Shown piece after piece: positions 57,120-64,000 of a DNA stretch of 64,000 bases. Source of the stretch: UBA710 sp051645705 (GTDB taxonomy: Bacteria; Bacillota_I; Bacilli_A; Mycoplasmatales; Metamycoplasmataceae); NCBI GenBank assembly GCA_051645705.1, contig JBOFBU010000002.1:496001-560000 (forward strand). Direction: 5' to 3'. How positions within the stretch are numbered: the stretch's first letter is position 1; each line of letters opens with the position of its first letter. The translations under genes and the position numbers were made by a program. The notes beneath the pieces were generated by a model. It saw only the letters and a program-made list of their open reading frames with translations, searched no databases and was not told the DNA's origin.

Positions 57120-58388
57120 ATGAAAGAATTAAAGTTTATTGATCTTTTTGCAGGATTAGGTGGATTTAGGGTTGCTCTTGAGAATATTCAAACAAAATTA
57201 GGATTTGTTTCTAAATGTGTTTTTGTATCGGAAATAGATAAAGAAGTAATTAAAACATATAAAGCAAATTTTAAAGATGCTCATAATATTATTAATATTA
57301 GAGATTTAGATGATAAAGCTACTCAGTGTCCAGAGCATGATATTCTTTTTGCAGGATTTCCTTGTCAAACATTTTCTAACGCAGGAAAAAAATTAGGTTT
57401 TATTGATGAAATTCGGGGAACTTTATTTTTTGATATTGTAAAAATATTAGAAAATAAAAAACCAAAATATATATTATTAGAAAATGTTAAACATTTAGTG
57501 ACTCATGATAATGGAAAAACTTGAAACATAATTTGCAAAGTTCTTCAAGAAATCGGTTATATAATTCCAAATCCACAAAAACCAATTATTCTTAGTCCTG
57601 ATATGTTTGGAATTCCTCAAGATAGAAAAAGAGTTTTTATTCCTGGAGTTTTAAGAAATAAAAGTAATATTGAAACAAAATATTTAGAAATGGATTTTTC
57701 AAAATATATAAAAAAGGAAAAAGTTAATTTTATTAAAAATATAAATAAAATTCTTGATACTAATGTTCCTAAAAAATATTATTTAGATAAAAACAATCCA
57801 AAAGATGCTTATTTTTTAAATTCACTAGAAGCGTGGGGTGAATTTATAAAAATAGTTAAATTTCCTGAAAATAGAACACTTCCTGTAATTTGATTATATG
57901 ATATGAAAAATCCTCAAATAAAAGATGATTTTGCTCCTTGAAGAAAGAAATATCTTAAAGATATGAATAATTTATACAAAAATAATAAAAAAATTATTGA
58001 TTCATGAATGAAAAAATGAAATACAGATAAATTTAAATTAAGAGAACAAAAATTTGAATGGCAAGCCGGGAAAGATTCTAATGAAATTACCGATTCTATT
58101 ATTACATTAAGACAATCAGGTATTAGATGTAAAAGAAAAGAAAAATTTCCTACTTTAGTTGCAATGGTAGAAACTACTTTAATTTATGATAAAAATAATA
58201 AAAATTGAAGACATATAACACCACGAGAAGCTGCCAAATTACAAAACTTTCCAAATAAATATAAATTATATTCTGACTTAAATAATGAAAATAAGGATTT
58301 TTATTCATATAAACAACTGGGAAATTCAATTAATGTTGAAGTTGTTTCTATTATTTTAAAAGAACTTTTAGGTGGTAAATATGAGTAA
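57120..58388 (+). CDS. DNA C5-cytosine methyltransferase (MORC/Z1 system)
   Basis: 422 residues. Motif I FIDLFAGLGGFRVAL, motif IV FAGFPCQTFSNAGKK with the catalytic Cys, motif VI LLENVKHLV, motif VIII QDRKRVFIPG, motif IX ITPREAAKLQNFP and motif X QLGNSINVEVV. It methylates cytosine in an unknown target sequence; the variable target domain spans about 210-350. Third gene of the MORC operon, overlapping the HNH gene by 8 bp. Confidence 0.93.
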
Positions 58389-59517
58389 TGGAAATAAGAA
58401 GTATTTTCATATTTTAGATGATAATATAATTAATGTTGGCAAGACCCATCCTTTTAATGACAAAAATAATATAAACCTATCTAATAAATTATTTTATATA
58501 GAAGAATTAGCAAAAGATCTTAAACTTAATAAGGATTCAATAAAAAATATATCAGAAATTAATAATAAAAATAAAAGTAAACAAAATTTATTTAAAATTG
58601 ATATTAATAATTATAAATATAATATTTTTATAGAACATACTGATGATGGTGGTAAAGAATATGATAAAAAAGTTAGTCTTCCATTCAATAATATTTCATT
58701 TAGAAAACTAGTTAATGATATTAAGAACGTTTTAGTAGCAAATATTTATTATGCTTTAAAAAATGTTAATAATGAATTGGTTATAGATTATGAAAAATAT
58801 GTTTATTTAATTGTTTCTGCAAAAAAAATATATTCATCTGAAGTTGCCCATAATATTTGAAATAATGAAAAATCTAATTCTTCTTCTCGTTGAGTTAATA
58901 TAAATGAAATACTTTTAGTATTAAAAAATAAAAATGTAATGTCAAATAAAAAAGGAACTGTTTGAATTGTTCATCCAAATAATATCAAAGATTTTATAAC
59001 TAGTATTGGAATTACTGAATATAAAAATCAGTTCATTGACACAATAAAAGAACTATCAAGAAAATTACATTCTAATAAAATAGATTTAGAAGAAGAAAAA
59101 AATAAAATACAAAATGCTAGAACTAGATTAAGAAATAAAATTATAAATAAAAAAACAAAATGTCAAATTAAAGGGTGTGAAATAAGTGATTTAAGTGTTT
59201 TAATAGTTAGTCATATATGAGCTGTTAATGAAATTTTATTAGAAACAGAAATGAATATAGAAGAAAAAATAAAATATATAGAAGATGAAAATAATGCTTT
59301 ATTATTGTGTGCAACACATGATGCATTATTTGATAGGCATTTAATTTCATTTGATAGAGAAGGAAAATTATTAGTTTCTAAAAAAATAAAAAAACTTTCT
59401 CCATATAATCTTGAATCAAAAGTAAAATATATTGATGTTTTTAATGAAATAAACAATTATTTAATAAAACATAGAGAAAAATTTAATAATCAAAACGAAT
59501 ATTATTCTAATTTATAA
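58381..59517 (+). CDS. HNH endonuclease of the MORC/Z1 system
   Basis: 378 residues. C-terminal HNH domain at about 260-330: KCQIKGCEISDLSVLIVSH, then EDENNALLLCATHDALFDRH, with a Cys pair and the HI...N...H layout of the HNH_2 type. The first ~250 residues are a separate, unrecognised domain (IFIEHTDDGGKEYDKKVSLP), perhaps for target recognition. It is the likely cleaving subunit of the methyltransferase next to it. ATG at 58381 has AGGTGG upstream and sits inside the methyltransferase end. Confidence 0.8.
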
Positions 59518-59598
59518 TTTTTTTAATTTAATTTATTGATATTTAAAATAAAATTATGAAAAATAATATTTTTTTTGCTTTTCTGCGAAAATAATAAA

Positions 59599-59865
59599 AT
59601 GATTAGAAAAAAATGAGAAGAAGAAGAAATCAGATCTGTTATTAACATTGTAATAAATAAAGGATGAAATGAAAAATATCGAGGAATTTCCAAAGATATT
59701 GAAGAATCTTATACATATTTTATATATAAAAATAATCATTCATTTAGTTCATATAAAACATTAATTTACAATATAATTTTTGTTTTTTCAAACGGAGATT
59801 ATGGACTTTCATCTGTTTCAAAAAAAGTTAAGGAAATGATAAATAATGAATTTAATCATATATAA
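59599..59865 (+). CDS. Small protein of unknown function after the MORC/Z1 operon
   Basis: 88 residues with two TGA Trp codons (59614 and 59665), so easily overlooked. N-terminal IRKKWEEEEIRSVINIVIN has the spacing of a helical SANT/Myb-like or homeodomain-like unit, and the C-terminus LSSVSKKVKEMI is helical and basic; DNA binding is a guess. It lies 82 bp after the HNH gene and just before a strong terminator, so it may be the last gene of the operon. No clear RBS. Confidence 0.55.
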
Positions 59866-59965
59866 GTTAATCATTTTAATTATTTTATAAAGTTTTTTAG
59901 TTGAGATAAATACTATTTATAATTAATTAACAAATCTAAAAATATAAATGAATTTTAATAAACAA

Positions 59966-60003
59966 AAAATAATAGTCAAAATAAATGGTTTGACTATTAT
60001 TTT
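59966..60003. terminator. Strong bidirectional terminator hairpin
   Basis: Perfect 15-bp inverted repeat: AAAATAATAGTCAAA (59966-59980) and TTTGACTATTATTTT (59989-60003), loop ATAAATGG. It lies between a plus-strand gene ending at 59865 and a minus-strand gene ending at 60031. Confidence 0.85.
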
Positions 60004-60030
60004 ATATTTTTTATATTATATATAACTAAA

Positions 60031-60618
60031 TTAATTGTTTAAAATACTTAATTTTTTAGTTTGAAATTCCTCTTCGGTAATTACACCACTATCTAATAAT
60101 TCTTTTAACATTTTTAATTCTTCAAACATTTTAGTATTGTTATTTGAAGTGTTAGTTTTTGTAGTGTTATTAGTTGGACTACTATATTGAGTATTTTTAA
60201 ATTCATTATTTAAAGTTTTAATAGATTCTCCAGAATAATTTTGTTCTGCCTGATCTTTTGGTAAACTATACATAATTACAAATACAAATATTATTTCAAA
60301 AAATATAGAAAGTATTAAGAATATAATTAGATTTGGATTTTGTGCTTTAAATTCTTCTGAAAATTTATTATAAACCATAAATTGTTTTACTTTTATAATA
60401 ATTCAAAAAATACCAATTACAGACATTGCTATTGCTAGCACAACACTTACAATAGTTATAATAATAGCTGTAGTCGATGAAATATTTAATATTAATCCTA
60501 TGATTAATAAAATAATAGGAATAGAAATTCCTAAAGCAAGTATTGTAATTATAAACTTCATTTCTTTTTTATTTAATAGTTTAAAAAATACTAAATTTTT
60601 TACATCATTTTCGTTCAT
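60031..60618 (-). CDS. SHOCT-domain membrane protein
   Basis: 195 residues once TGA at 60405 is read as Trp (otherwise it looks like two genes). Three hydrophobic segments: about 20-45, 50-75 and 95-117. A Ser/Thr/Asn-rich linker leads to a C-terminal SHOCT motif, LKMLKELLDSGVITEEEFQ. SHOCT domains are short C-terminal oligomerisation-type motifs on many bacterial membrane proteins. Strong RBS (AAGGAGG). Function unknown; it lies downstream of a cyclase-like gene but with its own promoter. Confidence 0.8.
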
Positions 60619-60654
60619 TTTAACCTCCTTTTCTTTAATTTAAGTTATGGAAAA

Positions 60655-60660
60655 ATTATA
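60655..60660 (-). promoter_or_regulatory. -10 box of the SHOCT gene
   Basis: Minus-strand TGATATAAT, an extended -10 form, about 36 nt before the ATG. The remaining spacer up to 60869 shows no other signal. Confidence 0.5.
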
Positions 60661-60869
60661 TCAAATTAAAGTATTTTATGTTTTTAATTAACATAAATTT
60701 GCATATTTTATCTATTAAATATATGTTATTTATCAAGTTATTTTTTCTAATCATTTCTATTGATCTTTTAGTTTTGGAAATACATTATAAATTTAAATAA
60801 AAATTATTATTTTTATTGCAAAAAACTTAAGATTTAAACTTATCTATTCTTAATTTTTTAATAATAGTT

Positions 60870-61604
60870 TTAAACATTATTTTCTATGTAATTTAAATAT
60901 TTTTCTTTAATTCAGTCACATCCAAAAACATCTTCATCTAATTCTTCGATATAATGAACATCAAAACTTCCAATTTTATTATTTTCTTTTTTTGTTTCTT
61001 CTGTGAAATTTCCCTCTACTAAATTATTAAAAAGAATTCTATTAAATACTTTTGTTCCAGCTATACTAGCCAATATACAAGCATTATTAATTGAATCACC
61101 AAGAAAAATAACTTCTTCTTTCTTTTCATTAATACTAATTTTAGTTATATAGTTATCTGAACTTGAATAAATTCCTATTCCTACTAAAAACTCTTCTTCC
61201 AAATTGAACTCTTTTTCGATATTTTTATTTAAATGTTCGATAAAAGTATTTAATAAAACACCAACATCTAGAATATTGTCGATATCTTTTTTTAAATTTG
61301 AATTAAAAATAGCATAAATTACATTTTCATTAATTTTAATTTCAAATCCTCCACTACTATATAAAATACTATAAACACCATGAAAAAACTCAGACATGAT
61401 TTTATTATATATATCAATATTTAATTCTTCTTTTAATTCTAAAGAAGAAACGATATCAACAGCTATTACAGCATATGTTGCTTTATATTTTTGATTCTCT
61501 TTAAGTTCTTTAATTTTTTCAACACTAAATTTTGTTAGTTCTTTTATTTTTTTTTTATTTCTAAAAGTATTTTTCATATGTTGATCAATATCTTTATAAT
61601 TCAT
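60870..61604 (-). CDS. Class III nucleotidyl-cyclase-like protein with degenerate active site
   Basis: 244 residues. The cyclase fold is suggested by YAVIAVDIVSSLELKEEL (first metal Asp, residue 50), SSGGFEIKINENVIYAIF (where the second metal Asp is replaced by Asn 94 next to Glu 93) and IFLGDSINNACILASIAG (substrate loop, with the transition-state Asn kept and the usual Arg replaced). No membrane or receiver domain. Pycsar cyclases are of this fold, but this one may be inactive or use another nucleotide. ATG 61604 chosen: AAGAGG lies 5 nt upstream, while GTG 61610 would be too close. Overlaps the ATPase gene by 11 bp. Confidence 0.65.
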
Positions 61605-62874
61605 TTTCACCTCTTAAGATTTTTTTTAATGATATTAATTCTCATCCATTTAATTTTTTATCAATATCTTTTGTGACGATAATTTTTCGATAATCAGAAA
61701 AATTATTTTTAATAATATCATTTAAGGAAGTTGTTATTTTTTCTACATCTAAATTTTTTTGATACTTACATTCAATTAATATTTTCTCTCTTTCTACTAA
61801 AAAATCGATTTCGTTATCATTGCTATTTCTATAGTAAAAAATATTTGGTAAACCAAGTTTATTTGCATATTTTTTATTTAAATAAAAAAGAATAATATTT
61901 TCAATAAAACCACCATAAGTATTATTATCCAAATCATCAAAATTATTAAAAAAATAAATCATACTTTTATCTTCAAAATAAATTTTATTTTTTCTTTTTT
62001 CATTTTTATCTTGATATTTAGGAATTAAATGGATTAGTCTCGCTTCTGACATAATCTGAATATAACTTTTAGCAGTTTGTCTGGTTATCTTCTTATTTTC
62101 TAATTTAGATAATGCTAATTCGTTTCCAATATAATTTAGAATATTTTTCATAAGTTGTTTAAATTTATTAATATCAATAGATTTTTCCAAATCTTCATTA
62201 ATAATTTTATCAATAACAACTGATTCAACTAATTCTCGATATTGAATTTCTGGATCTTTATATTGTTGTGATTGGGGATATGAACCATATTTTAAATATA
62301 GTTCAATATCAGAAATCCCTCATATTTTTTCAAATTCTAAAAAAGATAATGTATTAATAAAATAGACTTTATTTCTATTAACCATTATTTCTTTTTTAAG
62401 TGCGCTAGCATTAGAACCTGAAACAATAAATCTAGCTTGATTATTTAAGTCAATTAAAGATTGAAGAAAATCACTTCAATTAGGTAAAACTTGTATTTCA
62501 TCCAAAAGAATTAATTTATATTTATTAGCAGAAATTAAATTAATTAAAAATTCATTTGCTATATTATCTATATTTATAGCTTTTAAATTTAAATAAAAAA
62601 TTTTAGATTTTTGTCCAATTTTGGATAAAGAAATTTTATTATTTCTATCATTAGTCTTTAAATATTCATCATAATATTTTTTTCCAAGCTGTTTCATTAA
62701 TGTAGTTTTACCAATTTGTCTTAAACCAATTAATACTAAATTATGATTCTTTAAGGATGAATATAATTCATCAAATATTTCTCTTTGATAATTAGATTCA
62801 TCATTAAATATTTCATTTTCATATTTTTTAGCTAGATCTAAAATATTTTTTTTATTATTACTTTCGCTTTGCAT
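61594..62874 (-). CDS. DUF4143-family AAA ATPase with C-terminal nuclease-like domain
   Basis: 426 residues. AAA_14 Walker A LIGLRQIGKTTLMKQL (50-64) and Walker B YKLILLDEIQVLPNW, sensor FIVSGSNASALKK. C-terminal DUF4143 part has NEIDFLVEREKILIECKYQ, a D...ExK pattern as in restriction-like nucleases. Such ATPases are very common in mobile and archaeal genomes, function unresolved. It is transcribed with the cyclase-like gene downstream (11-bp overlap). Its promoter has two identical palindromes and gives a near-leaderless mRNA. Confidence 0.85.
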
Positions 62875-62880
62875 ATATTT

Positions 62881-62934
62881 ATTATAGCACTATGTTAAGT
62901 CCATTTAACATAATATTGTTAAGTCCATTTAACA
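62881..62934 (-). promoter_or_regulatory. DUF4143 promoter with twin 18-bp palindromic operators
   Basis: Minus-strand TATAAT (62881-62886) ends 6 nt before the ATG. Directly upstream TGTTAAGTCCATTTAACA occurs twice, at 62893-62910 and 62917-62934, identical, 24 bp apart, with 6-bp inverted arms. The near copy covers the -10/-35 spacer, so binding would block RNA polymerase. Confidence 0.7.
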
Positions 62935-62990
62935 AAAAATAATTTTTTTATTAAGAAAACTTTAAATTTATCACTTTATTTTTAAATCTA

Positions 62991-63908
62991 TTATTCAAAT
63001 TCCGTTAGACCTAATGGGTTAGTTACTGACTCGTAATCATCACAAATATTTTTAATATTATTACAAAACGGATTTAATCGGTTTAGTGTATCAAATAATA
63101 AAAAATATAATTTATCTAATAATTGAAAAAATTCTTCAATTAATTTAATATCTATAATGTTAAAATCCAATTCTGATTGGTGCTTATAGTGGTTGGCAAA
63201 TTTCAAAATCTTAAGCATTATTTCTTTGTCTTTATCATCTAATTTATTTTCTATAAAAGAAATTTCATTAAAAGAAGAATATTTATCATACAAATATATT
63301 TTTTCTTTTGGTTTTCTAGTTTTTGTTAAACTAAAAGCAATAAATGAAATTTCTTCTAATTTTAAATAAATAAATGATATTCCCTGTTTTAATACATAAT
63401 TTAATTTTTTGTTAATGTTTAAAAACTTTTGTGAATAATTTACATAATTAATATGAAAAAATAACATTCTATTTCAAGATTCTGTTGGATCGAATATTCC
63501 TGAACTAACATCACTAATAAATTGGTAATCTAGACTTTTTTTATGATTTTCTTTTTCTATAACAAGTTGAGCAAAATATTTTTCACTTATTTTGTTGCAA
63601 TTTCATAAAAAATTTTTTTTAAAATAAGTATATTCTTCGTTTCAAGTATTAAGTTTATCTAAATTTATTTTAATAATTCTAGATAAATCCAAAATAAAAA
63701 ACATAGCTTTAATATCTTCTTTACTTAAAAAATCTCTTGGTAAACAGTCTTTTTTTAAACATTTATTTCATATTTTAATATTATCTTTTGATAAATACTC
63801 ATTTTTTAATAAGAGTTTTGAATTTTGTAATTTATCAAAAAATTTTTTACTTTTAAATACTTTTTGCAAATAAATAATAGCTAATTTTCTTTTTTTATCG
63901 CTATACAT
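62991..63908 (-). CDS. Unknown protein, possibly HEPN-like
   Basis: 305 residues joined through TGA codons at several Trp positions, from ATG 63908 (TATAAT boxes at 63910-63923 on the minus strand, no RBS) to 62991. No signal peptide or membrane helix. The stretch ILKFANHYKHQSELDF recalls the N-x-(F/Y)-KH pattern of HEPN-type or AbiV-like proteins, but this is weak. It ends 116 bp before (in genome order) the DUF4143 promoter and is transcribed in the same direction. Beyond 63908 only A+T-rich spacer remains. Confidence 0.6.
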
Positions 63909-64000
63909 AATTATAAAATTATAATTTATTTATTAAAATTTTATAAACAAAATTACATTTTAGATAAAGTGTTAAATGTTTTTTAATTTCTTTAAAATTT

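Noticed and set aside
60379..60618. Two separate small membrane genes
   Set aside because: Reading TGA at 60403-60405 as Trp joins them in one frame into a single SHOCT protein.
1..64000. tRNA, rRNA genes, transposases, phage structural genes
   Set aside because: No tRNA-like cloverleaf with GTTCGA arm, no rRNA and no transposase or integrase motif was seen by eye in either strand.

Overview
The window reads as the chromosome of a mycoplasma (class Mollicutes). It is strongly A+T rich and almost every long protein is interrupted by TGA codons that must be read as tryptophan (genetic code 4). The clearest proof is in the ribosomal proteins: S14 and S8 only reach their family C-termini (KKASW and LAYVW) if a TGA is decoded as Trp just before the true stop. 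Gene ends below were therefore worked out by reading through TGA. The repeat-built lipoproteins resemble the variable surface proteins (Mvsp) described for Mycoplasma mobile; this species link is a recollection, not proven here.

Layout. 1-4103: 3' bulk of a giant BspA-type leucine-rich-repeat lipoprotein with a 204-bp tandem repeat. 4161-10953: a secreted protein, a polytopic membrane protein and a very large surface-anchored protein, none recognised. 10998-13607: fused SecDF. 13663-16594: hisS-aspS, overlapping. 16665-18896: fructose PTS EIIABC. 18928-19245: small membrane protein. 19362-30911: the S10-spc ribosomal protein operon (rpsJ to rplO, no rpmD), then secY and adk. The usual continuation (map, infA, rpmJ, rpsM, rpsK, rpoA, rplQ) is missing after adk.

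30927-35881 instead carries an accessory block: a frameshifted gene, an HNH nuclease with LAGLIDADG-like motifs, one polypeptide fusing a C5-cytosine and a beta-class amino-methyltransferase, and a GIY-YIG nuclease. 36002-40693 holds two lipoproteins made from one ~86-residue module (14 copies and 2 copies). 40769-44647 (minus strand) is an amino-sugar/glucose unit: RpiR/SIS regulator, nanE and a PTS EIICBA, with a dyad over the nanE promoter. 44858-47553: an unknown protein convergent with a KAP-type P-loop NTPase. 47799-51902: two tandemly duplicated lipoproteins starting with the same module.

52211-59865 is the most interesting locus: a DUF3883-like nuclease diverging from an operon of a MORC-like GHKL ATPase, a Z1-domain P-loop protein, a C5 methyltransferase and an HNH protein. 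This matches the MORC/Z1 restriction-modification systems predicted from genomics but still poorly characterised. 60031-63908 (minus strand) holds a SHOCT membrane protein, a degenerate class III nucleotidyl-cyclase-like protein, a DUF4143 ATPase whose promoter carries two identical 18-bp palindromes, and an unknown protein.

The window thus alternates housekeeping operons (translation, Sec export, PTS uptake) with at least two restriction-modification islands and four to five repetitive surface lipoproteins. No tRNA, rRNA, CRISPR array, transposase or replication origin was seen.
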